DNA from: Hirudo medicinalis
Taxonomy: Eukaryota > Annelida > Clitellata > Hirudinida > Hirudinidae
Assembly (NCBI GenBank): GCA_011800805.1
Contig: MPNW01000249.1
Span: 2,544 to 32,050, forward strand
DNA length: 29,507 nt
Direction of reading: 5' to 3'
In this document: positions 1-11,259 of the stretch, piece by piece
Layout: each line of letters starts with the position of its first letter
Position numbering within the stretch: position 1 is the stretch's first letter
Translations under genes and position numbers: made by a program
Notes under the pieces: model-generated
What the model saw: only the letters and a program-made list of their open reading frames with translations
What the model was told of the DNA's origin: nothing
The model's database searches: none

Positions 1-618
1 TGTCACGGCCAACGGGTTGAGAACTACTGCTAACGATAACGATGACGATGCAGAGTTTAATTAGAGTGGCGTAAGTGGCAAAAGAAGAAACTTCAAGACC
101 ACTAATATAGAGGGAATCTTTCTATGCAGAGGAAGGTTTTGAGGGCGGAGTGAAATCAGGCTGGATCAGTGTTGGTAATCGAAAGGGCGATCTATTCCAG
201 ATCTGCTGGCCAACAACATCTATAGACCTGCCATCCAGTCTCGCACGTCGAACGATTTGACGAGGGAGCCCCTGGCTGCTGATCTGAGCCCGCGGAATAT
301 GTGCCTAGCAGGAATGTGTGTAGTGCGAGTGAAAGGCAGGTATGAATGTGAGAGACTTGAAAACGAGTGCTTTAAGCAATTAGTTCCTAACAAGCTTACA
401 TTTACGTTTATCAAGAAGACAACATATTTAGTCGCATAACTCTATAAAAATAAATTATGAGGACCGTTTCAATTATTTTACAAAATATTTAATCAATTGC
501 ATTTAATGAAAAGTGAACTCCAGTAACATATATGTACGTATTTTTGACGATTGCACGTTGCACGATTCTGTTTGTTGGTGCCTTTTTCGCCTTTAATGGT
601 TTAGAATGATCTGCGAAT
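1..618. other. Upstream region of kaptin, no gene recognised
   Basis: No coding exon is supported here. Roughly the first 350 bases are visibly richer in G and C than the rest of the window and may belong to an upstream gene or a dispersed repeat, but I recognise no protein or RNA in either strand. From about 440 the sequence returns to AT-rich and leads into the kaptin start at 619, so its promoter and 5' UTR should lie in the last few hundred bases. No TATA box or other site is convincing. Confidence 0.4.
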
Positions 619-3600
619 ATGAATAAAACTGGTTTTCGTCATTCTTGTGCTGCCTTTCAAGAGTTACATTACTGCAGTTTGGACTCACAATGCACTGTTT
701 ACACTTTGACGAAGTTTTATCTGGAGCACATCGGTAATACTCTATTAGTGGCGCCTCATAAAGGAAATATCATGTGCGTAGGCTTTCAAAATGTTTTGCC
801 GTTTTCCAAGTGTATGTCTTTTACTTGCATTCCAGGTAAATACATTTTATGCAGAACAAACTTAATTTGAATTGAACGTAAACTGGTTATGTGTTTTCAG
901 CTGAGACCGAAATAATGGCTATTGATTCTCTAAATCAAAAACCAGAAACTCCAATTATTGGAATTATCTTTGTCAAAGTCTCAAGAGTAAAGTTTTTGAA
1001 TTGCCATTCTTTGGAGATGATTTGCTTGTAACTTTAATATTATTTGCTTTTCATCTCAACTTTGAAGTTTATAATTTTTCCTTTAAATTCAGCAAAGAAG
1101 AGAATCATCAGGGAAGTCTCTGACCAGTTACTTCAACATATACTCTGAGTTTGGAGTGAATTGTGGCAGCAGTATTGCTCGTATTTATTGCCATTTTTCA
1201 GAATTAAATTTGTTTATTGTTTGAAAAGCTTTTCTGAAGTAATTTCATATGTTTAATAATTTCAAAACTTGCTTTGCGATAGCTGTTGATGCTGCAGATT
1301 AATTCTTTACATTAGAGGGAAACTAATTACCCTGAGATATGAAATGAAAAATTATGAACTCAAACTTTTACTTTGAATGTTTCTAATATTTTAATACTTT
1401 GTCTGAATCTATTCCTAACATTTAAAAACTAAAATTAAATTTAATAAATTGAGATTTATATTTTAGAGGATTTGTGTACTTCATTTACTTAACGCCATAT
1501 GCATGGCATCTAAGGTGCTTTTTGTTAACCAATTATGCATTGCTCATTCCCAAGGTTGTTTGTGGCAATGCAGGCTGGGTTTCGAACACGACACATTACA
1601 ATTGTTGCCATTACCGCCGCATGCAGGAATGCAACCCATTTGGCCAAAATTTACCAGTTATGTAATACATAAAAATAAGCCTTTGTCTTCATGCAGAGAA
1701 TTGCAACACATTAGAACTTGGCTTCCTGCCCTATCAGCTCTACCATACAGAGCAAGTGTCTACTGATAACTTTATTAGCAACAAAGACATTATTATTGAT
1801 TTCACATTAATAATTATTAATTTGATTACAAATTAAACTGTTTTAACTTTTTTAGCATTTACAGTGAGGATTCAACAACTCCTCTTGATACAGTGTTCTT
1901 GATCTCTGGGGGAGATGAAAAGATCCACTTATATATGACAGTTTCAGAAGATGATGACAATGGCAAGGACGATGACGATGATGATGATGATGATGAAGAG
2001 AAGTATCATGTTAGTTTGCAATGTTTCTGTTAAGTGATTCTTCTTATACATTATTATACATTATTCTAACATAAATTCTTATGAGTTTTATAAATTTCTA
2101 ATGTTTCAGATTTTAAACAACATTGTTTTATGTTTCAGGAGTGTCCTTCCAGCTCTTTTGCTGAAGTTGATGTTCAAAAGTATTTCGTCGAGTTTGCTTC
2201 ACCGCCCGGAATGTAATGAAATTAATTTTTTCTTTATTTTCTAATTTTATTTCCATGTTGTTTGTGATGTCAGAAACCTGTCTGCCACCCTTTAAATCAA
2301 GCACTGTTTAAATTTGTCTTGAGAAATGATATATTTACCATGAAATTCACTAAATAAAGATTTTAATTTACTTGTTATTATCGCAGTCACTTAATAAATG
2401 TAAGTATAGTTGTACATGCGATATTAAGTAATAATATAGCTCGTAATGATAATTTCATGCCGACAGAGTGACGAGCATGCAATGCCTTAACCTGCCTTCT
2501 ATAGGAAAGAGATTGTCAGTAGTTGGATGCAAGGATGGGAGAGTGTCTGTCTACTTGATGGATCTGTTTCAGAATGGTGACTCACCATTTTCTCTTGAAC
2601 TCAATTCTTGTTACTAATTATTTGTTTAACCATTTTTTTTTTCATTGCAAATTTATAGAAATGTTATTCAACAAAATACCTTAAACGTGAACATTAAAGC
2701 CGCAAAAGAAACTAAAATCAAATAACTCGAGGGTCGGCCTTAGGGAATAAATTTTTATAATTGCACCCTCCCAAGCTGTTACATAAGAGAACATAAGCTT
2801 CATAAATAACCATATTTTAACATATTTTGTAAAGTTTTAGCCCCTGTCCACGTCCGTCAAAAGTATTAAGCAGCAATACTGTTTCTGTGTTGCATCGTTG
2901 GTGATACTTTTGGTGAAATCTTGAATTAGTTTAATGGATCGTTCGGATGGATCGTTTATCATCTTAAAATGACTCTCGGTAATCTGGATCGGATTTCCAC
3001 AACGACACAGGTACTGTAAGCCAGGAAGACTTGCAAGCTGTGGAACATTATCTAAGATCAGGCTAATGAACTTAATTGAGTTCATTAAGGACTGAAAATT
3101 GTGGATGTCCTTTTTTTAAATGGTTTAAACGTTTAGATTTTCACTGACTAAAACGTCTTTTAGTCGTTTTGAAAATGACAAAAAACCTGCACACTCTTCG
3201 GTTAAACGCCAGAAGAGTCTTTCAAGTGCTTTAATCGCTACATTTGCAATTCATTGGTTCATGCTTCTTGTATTTATTTAACTCATGCCATAACTGAAGA
3301 TTGAGCCATTTTTCTACATAAAACAGGGTGTTAAAAAAATTATTCTAGTTTGTGAAGCACATCTTTGCCATATTCCACTTGATTACCGAAAGCAATCATT
3401 TTTGCTGGATATAGGACTGACAGCATCCAACGTGCATTGAATCGGTCATGTCCGATGCGCACCTCGCTCCCAAAAGCAGTAGCACAAGCTCTGCACATTC
3501 TCTACAATCATCATGCAAGAAAATTGATTTTGTCTAGAGATGAGAATTCATTTCAGAGACTGTACAGCAATATCTCTTTTGGCTTTCAATGCTCTATTAC

Positions 3601-6056
3601 TGATATGCAGTTTTTTTTAACTCTTGTTCTGGAGTGTCGAAAACTGACGCTCAAACATGATTTACAAGACCCTACTGCTGTGCCATGGCAAACATGGCTT
3701 TTGCTTGCTTTTCACCTATAGTTTTGGTGATGACAGGAGTACCAAGAAGTTTACCTAGTTCATATTCGGGCATACCTAAAACAAGAATTCCCAGATGTTC
3801 TTTGTTCTCTTTTAGAATGTTAGGAACAATTTTACCATCCCTGTGCAATGTGGAATGTTTTGGTGGGGTAAACATCTTCTTGATTTCAACTGCTACAGAC
3901 TGTCGTATTTCTTTACAAGCCAGCCAAGTACTCTCGACGGACGAGGTGGCGTCGTCAAATTAACCCACCCTCCTTCAGATAGAAAGGCGATCGTGAATGC
4001 GGCCCTCTGGCCTGCTGGCAAGTTAAGTCTACCAGCATCGTTGATATCTTTTCGACAACTTTGGATCGGGTTCGGAGGCAGGTGATGGATGAGGAATGCT
4101 GAGAATTGGCATATATTCTATATTGATATCCGTATGACTAGGTCTTGAAGATCTACAGTGTCATCAGTCTCTTCACTAGCATCAGAGCCAAGATCATTTA
4201 TATAGAATAAATAATTAGACAATAAATTTTTTGGTTAATATAATATTAATAACAAGTATGTTGTTTTTGTTGTTATTATTGATGAAATTTTATTAATTAT
4301 ATTTTAAATGTTAACATTGACTTGCAGAAGTTCAAAAGAGTCACATTTACGAACAGGACAGCATGATCACCTCTGTTCAAATATTCACTATACATCCCTA
4401 TAGTTAGTCTCAAAATGCTTTAATGTTTTTCAATGCAAGTGAGGTTATGGCCAATGTTATTTAAATTATGTTATTTGGATGTCATGAACTTAAAAGAACT
4501 TTTACTGATAGTTTTAATAGATATTATTCAATAAATAATAAAATTTAATAATAATAACATTTAGTTGTATTTAAGTTCCTACTTTTGTGGTTTTATCTTA
4601 AATTGATTCTCGATGAAAATGTTTTTGATTTCGACACAACCCCATGTTAATCTTTTGAACATGACAGTGAATCCAAATGACTGGAGATTAAAGGAGGTCA
4701 CATAATTTGCAGATGCTGAAAATCCACCGAAGATTTCAGAATTTCATATTCTAATCACAAGTGCTTTCGAAGAGGCCTTGGTTGCAAGGGGAGTTTTTGA
4801 GTCCGGTTTCAACAGTTTGACACCCCTCCGAGGGAGTGACTCGTTCGACTGCATCACCTGCAGTCTTGTAGGGGATGTGGATTTTGATGGGGAGATGGAG
4901 ATCATGCTTGGTTCTTATGGACAAGTGACCCTCAAATGGCTTCTTCGAATTAATTAAAATTTATGAAGGAATATCAAATGTAATAAGCGAGTAGCAATTA
5001 TTCCATATATATTGGTTAAGTTATGTTAAGTCATCTGAAACAGTTGCCTCATTCAAAACCAATCTTAAAACTTTTCTTTTCAATCAAAGCTTATATTAAC
5101 CCATATGTAAATACTTTTTAGATCCTGTTCGCTCTCATGTCTTAGATTGATTGAGATAGCCATAGTGCCTTTTACATACTTCCATGGATACTTTGACACT
5201 TAAAATATTTGCCTAAATAAATAAATAATATACTAGTAATTATCAAATATTTACTTTTGTGAGTGACAGTATCAAACTTTTATTCAACAGAAACTACTAT
5301 TTTATAAACTGGGACGACAAGAAGAGCATCAAGTAGCAACCAAAGGCCAGCCAGATACCTCGAATGATGAGCAGTCAAAATCTGAGGTCGAAAGGCCACA
5401 ACTGAGGATCAGCTCTGCAGCCCAGTTGCAATCTTTATTACCAAACTCGTGTCGAGATAACAAGCACCCTTATTCCACTTCATCCGTTGCATCCCTACCG
5501 GCGTTCATGCTGGATGGCTCGGAGACGAAGTCCAACATCCCTGCAATCCCAAATCTGTCGACTGCTCAGAGAAAGAATTCTAGTGATGATTCAGTTTTTG
5601 AATGCTCCAAAAATGAAAAGGCAGACATCAACTATGATACAAATTTTGAATTTGTTCTCTCGAGTTCCCGAGAATTTCACGATCCGATCATGGGACTCGA
5701 CCTTGTCGACCTGACTTGTGATTCGCTTAAGGAACTAGTCGTAATGACAATGAATGGAGTGCATATTTTGCAGGTGATATTTATTTATTTGGAAGCTCAG
5801 TTCTTATTCACTGACATGAATATTTTTTATTTTTGTAATGAGTAAAAATTGATATTGAAATTGTTGCATGTTTATATTTTTACAGAAAGATGCTGATTTT
5901 ATGCTCAACACTTTCAAGGAGAAATTAAAATTTTCCGAAGAAAGAAAAATCCGAAGAGATGTAGGTCCAGCTCAGTTTACTGCTGATGCTTCCATTGATT
6001 ATGCCACCAGTGAAGATGACATTTCAGAGAAAAGCTTCATTTCAAGATATGAATAG
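619..6056 (+). CDS. KPTN: Kaptin (KICSTOR subunit, actin-associated)
   Basis: Eleven coding exons: 619-835, 901-986, 1093-1180, 1697-1757, 1856-2009, 2139-2212, 2467-2576, 4328-4402, 4713-4924, 5291-5773, 5886-6056. All junctions are GT-AG, phases agree, and the total is 1731 nt (576 aa; human is about 436). Stretches that match kaptin in order are EIMAIDSLNQ near residue 76, SIAQNCNTLELGFLPYQL at the exon 3/4 join, LDTVFLISGGDEKIHLY, GKRLSVVGCKDGRVSVY, SDSFDCITCSLVGDVDFDG and KELVVMTMNGVHILQ near the C terminus. Kaptin is a beta-propeller-like protein of the KICSTOR complex, which brings GATOR1 to lysosomes and restrains mTORC1; it was first described as actin-binding. The extra length is an Asp run in exon 5 and a Ser/Lys-rich insert of about 100 residues in exon 10. 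An alternative exon 5 acceptor (start 1865) gives 573 aa. An ATTAAA at 6091 may be the poly(A) signal. Confidence 0.93.
1570..1650 (-). mobile_element. tRNA-derived SINE-like element (copy 1)
   Basis: Read on the minus strand, a pol III A-box-like TGGCCAAATGGG (1635-1646) is followed by a B-box-like GTGTTCGAAACCC (1577-1589), the layout of a tRNA-related SINE head. The sequence between the boxes resembles the copy at 16666-16735. It lies in kaptin intron 3, about 46 bp upstream of exon 4. Confidence 0.55.
1967..1995 (+). repeat. GAT/GAC trinucleotide microsatellite inside kaptin exon 5
   Basis: A run of GAC and GAT codons encodes about nine consecutive aspartates followed by EE. It is in frame with the kaptin reading frame and lies just after the conserved GGDEKIHLY stretch, in what should be a surface loop. 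Confidence 0.85.
2837..3961 (-). pseudogene. Decayed transposon-derived ORF in kaptin intron 7
   Basis: Read on the minus strand from about 3900 down to 2837, fragments of one protein appear in order across several frames and stops: ILKENKEHLGILVLGMPEYE, a VFDTPEQE piece, a damaged FLACRHH-like piece, then FNARWMLSVLYPAKM, and last NDPSERSIKLIQDF followed by a 24-residue tail. From memory this order (FDTT, CRHH, ARWM..IY..K, ND.AERG..LI.DF) is typical of a multicopy transposon-related family usually annotated as uncharacterised proteins in aphids and Hydra. The copy has frameshifts and stops and is opposite in strand to the host gene. I cannot assign a transposon superfamily, and the ends were not found. 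Confidence 0.6.
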
Positions 6057-6444
6057 AAATTGTGTCATTAACAGAAAGCAAGAAAAAGGAATTAAAGCTA
6101 TTTTGAGCACCGGAATTTGGCACAAATCCTGAGGAGGTTCAGTTGATTACATCTGGAATTTTGAATTGTTATTAATTCTTGCCTGGTGATGATGTCCTAG
6201 TGACAATATATTTTACAAAAATTAAATTTTGGAACAGATAAAAATATGGTAAATATCGCGAGCTAAAGCCAAATCAATATTCGAATCCATATAATAACAT
6301 TCACATCATTGGTCGCAAAAAAGTAAGTTGGAGTTTATAAAATCTCAACAATTTCCGACTCTGAAGTCGAGCTGATCGCTTTCGCGTGAAGGACGTTGAA
6401 ATCTTTTCAAACTTAAATTACACCTTTAATCAAGTACAACTCAG
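6057..6444. other. Shared 3' region of two convergent genes
   Basis: This holds the 3' UTRs of kaptin (+) and the FGFRL1-like gene (-). An ATTAAA at 6091-6096 on the plus strand and a TTTAAT (ATTAAA on minus) at 6424-6429 are candidate poly(A) signals. Nothing else is recognised. Confidence 0.4.
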
Positions 6445-9413
6445 TTAAAACTTCAAGCTTCCTGATCTTCGATCTTCGTTTGCCAAAGTGGCAGCATCTA
6501 GGAGGAACCACTTTGAGGGGTCTCGGATTCTGTGGTTGTTTTCGAGGGATGAAGAAGACGAAACTAGCAACTGGGACACCGATGATGAGACGTTCTCGTC
6601 GTCGTATTTTGAACATGAATTTTGCGGATGTTTCGATCGACTTGGAGACAGCTTTGAATCGGCGGATTTGTTGGCACAGCATGGCAATCCGTAGGTAAGA
6701 TGAAGCAAGACAACAAGGACTATCAGGCAGACAGCTATGGCGAAGAACACCACACCTGTAGCAATAAGGATGTATGTTTCTTCAGATTGAAGATTATATG
6801 AATTCACGGAGGAGTTCCTGTGATCCTGGAGAGGTACAAAAGCATCAGTAGTATCTCCGTGAAACCGGATCGAACTGCCAATTTCTTCTTCGAGTTGTTC
6901 GGCTGTTGATCCGTTTATAGTAGAGAGGCCCTGGTCTGATGGATGGCCGAATGTTTTGTTTGTATCTTCTTCGAGCTTTCTGCTACCTGAAACGGTTTCA
7001 AATCCCTTAGTATCTATGCCTAATATAATTAACTTTTGATGTAATGCAACAGATTAAAATTAAGTACAAGATGAGCAGTAGTAAGTGACTTGCCAACAAA
7101 TCTCCATAAAAAGTTATTCAACTAAGCGAGCTGTGTGGATTTACACTACAAGAGTTGATGCAAATTATGACCAACCTTTCAACAATAATTCTTAGTGCGT
7201 AAGATTAGCAATCGGGCTCGTTACTTACTGGTCGATAGGACAATTGATCCGAGAAAATTTATTGAGGGCAGGTCAACAAATGTTCTGACAATTTAGGATG
7301 ATTGGTCGAGTAACTCTGACGAGTTATGACTTAACTAAGCAGCATAAAACTGGGATGTTTGTTGTTGATTAAACTTCTAATTATGTTTGTGGCACTGCTT
7401 CTAGGGAAAACAGATAAAGCCAAACCGACGATCCAAAAAGCAGAATGCTGTTTAATTTACGTGAGAGTGAAGGAATAAATGGAAATAATAGAAGATAAGT
7501 CTTTGATAAGCCTCTCCTCTTGATTTAATGGGTCTTTATACCCGGGAATGCCATATTCTTGTTATCCATGCCCATATTCTGCTACCTTCTTATCACAAAT
7601 ATCATAGAAAGACATTTTCATTGATGATCAGACAAGAATTTCTTAAGTTAAGTGATTGTGCATTGCCGGAAAATTTCTATGATGATCGTGTTCACGACGA
7701 TGATGATGGCAGTAAAGTTTTTAAATTAAATCTTCGAAATTGGTTCAGGTGCCAAGAATGACCTGTCGGATAAATAAAACAAACAGAATCGAGAGGCCAA
7801 GAATTAGCGTTTGTTTAACTCCTTCGTACGGATTATAAGTTTAATGGCATAATCATCACCATCTAATAACTGATGCAATTTATTTCACATTAATGTTACT
7901 ATTACATTATTCAAAAATATCGGATGAAATGTGGACAAAGCTCCCTTCACAACATTAACTAATCACTTGTAACAGTCGTTAGAAAGTGAGACAATGTTCT
8001 TAAACTCAACTTGCGTCAAATTTAGTTCCCAATAAAACTGGAGAACAGTTTAGCGTAATGAAAATTCAAGAAATGTTCTGATGCCAGAGCTCGCTATTTG
8101 CGACATTATTTTATAAATATTACAATGGAAAGCAATGGAATCACAACAACAACTATTGTCTTGCCATTAATACAATTTATAATAACGTCACAAAAGAACG
8201 GGAGGCGGAGAAATTCAAAGATGCAAAGGTGATGAAAGAAATATTTGCGATCCCTATTCATCCGACAGCAATTCATTAACGCAGAAGTTATCGTCAAAAT
8301 AATGTAATTTAATAAATCGGAATTTGTTTCAATTAAACCAATTTAAATTAAACAAATTAAAAAAATAAAAACAAGTTAAGTTGCAATAAAATCGCATGTT
8401 CAAACCATCCATCCATCCATTGACCCATCCATCCAAATCTAACAAACAAATTACCTGATGAAACCTTCAGTTGGATTCTGACTTCCACTGATCCGAATCC
8501 ATTGACTGCCAAACAGGTGAAGCAACCCTCATCGTCTCTTGTGACGTTTTTTATCCTGAGGTTATTTCCTGCCACCCTATACTTCAACCAGCCCTGGTTA
8601 ATGCTTGAACCATCTTTTTGCCAAAGGATGAAGGCTTGTGGTTGGGAGAAGACCGGGCATTCCAGCTTTATGGTTTTTCCCTCGTCGATTTCTACTGAGA
8701 CAGGATTAGAGGTCAGAATGAGAGGTGGATCTGAAATTAAAACAAACTTAGTATATTAAATAATTAAAATAATTAAAATGAATATTATAAATAAATATAC
8801 TTCTACAATTTTATATTGTGGTTGTAATATTATAATGTTAGCGTTGTGACATTTTTAATGCTGTTTTGTAAGTAACAAGTCAATGTTGGACCAATTGCTT
8901 TCCACAAAAAAATCTTTTTCGGTAACATTAACGAATGACGTCATCTTAATCGTCATCGTCGTCGTCATCTTCCAGGTAATAATTATCCTTTTCCATTCCA
9001 AGACCGATGAAGAATTTACGCTTGAATGGTTGTCCACTCGACTGAGGTTGCTATGACTCATCCAAGGGGCGGAGTTATGATTCACTCATGATATGAAAAT
9101 ATGTAAAACGTCCATTTGTCTCAGAGGACTTCTTAGCTTTAAGGAATGAATGAGGGGCATGCGTAATGTGAACCTCAGTAATCAACACGATTGATCATAA
9201 AATTAATGTTAAATCACCATAAATACGAAACATTATTTTAAAAATAATTATGAAATTAATGAATGGATGAAATAACTATTATAATTACTATTCAAAAAAT
9301 TAAAACAAACTTCTGTTGATGACAGGGGCTGACGAAATGCTCCTTAATAACATCAGCATGAATGTCAGCCTCAATATCCACTCTCCTGATGTAGCCAGTT
9401 TGCTGTAGGACAT
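6445..9413 (-). CDS. FGFRL1: FGFRL1-like single-Ig type I membrane protein
   Basis: Three coding exons on the minus strand: 9413-9311, 8730-8455 and 6986-6445. Both junctions are GT-AG in phase 1, giving 306 aa. Exon 1 encodes a signal peptide (WILRLTFMLMLLRSISSAP). Exon 2 encodes one C2-type Ig domain: LECPV (first Cys), ILWQKDG (core Trp), GWLKYRV, DDEGCFTC and NGFGS. This resembles Ig domain 1 of FGFRL1 (CPV..WTKDG..GW.RFRV..D.G.Y.C.A.NGFGS) more than FGFR domain 2. Exon 3 gives an acidic linker with N-glycosylation sequons (NKT, NGS, NSS), a transmembrane helix (residues about 197-222, ILIATGVVFFAIAVCL) and a Ser-rich cytoplasmic tail with no kinase. FGFRL1 binds FGFs or heparan sulfate as a non-kinase receptor. 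The two further Ig domains of vertebrate FGFRL1 and its His-rich tail are not seen. Alternatively it is another small Ig receptor; the domain match is firm, orthology less so. Confidence 0.65.
8404..8436. repeat. ATCC microsatellite
   Basis: Tandem ATCC units with one interruption, in the intron just 3' of the Ig exon of the FGFRL1-like gene. Confidence 0.8.
8935..8944. promoter_or_regulatory. CRE palindrome ATGACGTCAT
   Basis: A perfect 10-bp palindrome containing TGACGTCA, the CREB/ATF consensus, in intron 1 of the FGFRL1-like gene beside a GTC/GTCATC repeat. The match is by sequence only. Confidence 0.4.
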
Positions 9414-10186
9414 TTCTCTCCTTTTCAATGCAATGTCTTCAAATAAAGACATCCATAAATAAATTATAATTAATAATAATATTAAATTAATTACTGAGTC
9501 AGTGAACAATGAAAATTCAAATGTAAAAAATTGTATTATTCTGTAGATTATCAATTCCTTAATCACCATTCAGCATGTATCAGTTGCTTCGGTAATATTA
9601 CTAATCTTCGCTAGCTGTTATGTACAGGTATTATTACTCAGGTATATGTGCTTGAGTAAACCTGCAAGTAGGCCTGTATGTTACTTTGTACTGTATGTAT
9701 GAATCCATCCTTCGATGAATAAACATTAATTCATTTATTTATTATATTTGGAAGATGCCATGTTATTTGTCACCATTGTGTAATGACGTTCGGCAAGCAT
9801 GTCTCTTGCAGAAGACACGGCGCCAAAGAATCGTGCATGCGTGACCGGTTGTGATTGAGCAACTTGTTAAGTAACGAGAGTTCAAATGATTCTTGAAGGT
9901 TCTTGCTTACGTAAAATATTTTTAAATCAATAAATAATACATTTACAAACAAATATCTTTCTTTGTTAATGTTTTAAGTAATCGCAGTGTAATTAAGTAT
10001 AAATAAAAATGAAGGCGTACAAAATATTTATTTACAATACAATGGCGTCTAACTAATAATAAAAAAATATCTAATACTATGAAGTGTTCCGCTATTTGAA
10101 TCAAATTATGAGTATAAATTATTGAGGGGAAGTGAATCCTACATGCGAGAAGGAAGTCTCATGTTCGCATCTCATCAGCATCTCAC

Positions 10187-10187
10187 C

Positions 10188-10217
<30 letters not shown>
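10187..10217. repeat. AAC microsatellite
   Basis: About ten uninterrupted AAC units in noncoding sequence. Confidence 0.85.
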
Positions 10218-10218
<1 letters not shown>

Positions 10219-10600
10219 TCGTTCGATCACAAAAAAAACTAATCTAAGTTGGCGGAAATTACAATAAAAATGTTGAGTCTTCGAAATAAACTAATCAGTG
10301 TTGATATTTTGCCTCCTCAGGAACTAAATTCGAGGAACTTTGGAGCGACATTTTTTTTCGAGGCTACTCATACGACCTCGTACGAATTAACTATTGCTGT
10401 CGTCGTTTGAAATATAAATGAATTTAAAATTATTACAAACAATTTCTTAATAATCTTGTAATTAATTATAAATTCACTAGCAGATTCGATTCCGTCAATT
10501 ATCAATGGATGTCAGTTTCCCGCGTGACTTCAGCAAGAAATCATAGCTCTAATTATCGCTAGATGTCGTCGTCGTCGTCGTTGTTGTCACCAAGGCGGAT

Positions 10601-10610
10601 GTGACGTCAC
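10601..10610. promoter_or_regulatory. CRE palindrome GTGACGTCAC
   Basis: A perfect 10-bp palindrome around TGACGTCA, about 1.2 kb upstream of the FGFRL1-like start codon and next to a GTC repeat, as at 8935-8944. It could belong to that gene's promoter or enhancer; this is inference. Confidence 0.4.
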
Positions 10611-10807
10611 AGATGTGGAGGAGGTCATGTCAATTAGCTTCTCTCCCGTGGAGTTGGTTTCAACCTTCCAAGCATCCACGAATGCAAGGAATCCTTATGA
10701 AAGCAGCCAATCAGCTGACAGGAATTTCTATTCACACTTCAGAGGTGCAAATATTACAAGCTGACTGTTGTGCTGAAGACAGTTAACACTTGTTAACATT
10801 TGTAACA

Positions 10808-10875
10808 ATAATAATATTATTATTATTGATGATGATGATGATGATGGTGATAGTGATGATGATTGATGATGATCA
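10808..10875. repeat. ATT then GAT microsatellite
   Basis: Runs of ATT pass into imperfect GAT/GGT repeats. The minus-strand open frame across it (a Ser-rich stretch) is an artefact of the repeat. Confidence 0.8.
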
Positions 10876-11195
10876 TGGAAATAATAATTTTTGATTATAT
10901 ATATATATAATGCAATTAAAGTCAACGATATATAATAATGCAAATAATAACAATAACAAATAATAACAATAGCAGCCAAACAATATATTTTAGCAAACGT
11001 TAAACCGAAAGAGGCAAACATGTTTCGGAGGGCGAAAGAATTGTGGCTCAAATATCTTAAGGAGTGGTTGGAATAGATTCTAATTTAAGATCGAAAGTGA
11101 TATCATGAAATAACGTCATAAAGTAATATCAGCTGCTGAAAGAAGAAAATTACAAAAGTGCCAAAAAAGAAACAAAATGAGAAAAAGAATTGGAC

Positions 11196-11219
11196 TAATT
11201 AATGTTCATTAATAATAAT

Positions 11220-11253
<34 letters not shown>
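11196..11253. repeat. AAT microsatellite
   Basis: Near-perfect AAT units that abut the left edge of the dispersed repeat copy at 11254-11390. Confidence 0.85.

Positions 11254-11259
<6 letters not shown>

Noticed and set aside
3437..3721. Plus-strand open frame in kaptin intron 7
   Set aside because: It is the antisense of the transposon-derived fragments, whose minus-strand motifs are the meaningful reading.
6480..6698. Plus-strand open frames over the last exon of the FGFRL1-like gene
   Set aside because: Shadows of the minus-strand tail exon, which has a transmembrane helix and correct splice phase.
6987..8454. Extra Ig-domain exons for the FGFRL1-like gene
   Set aside because: No minus-strand stretch shows the Cys-Trp-Tyr-x-Cys pattern between splice sites, and the three-exon frame is already complete.
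10728..11051. Minus-strand open frame with a hydrophobic start and a Ser run
   Set aside because: The Ser run is the GAT microsatellite read backward and the rest is AT-rich low-complexity sequence.
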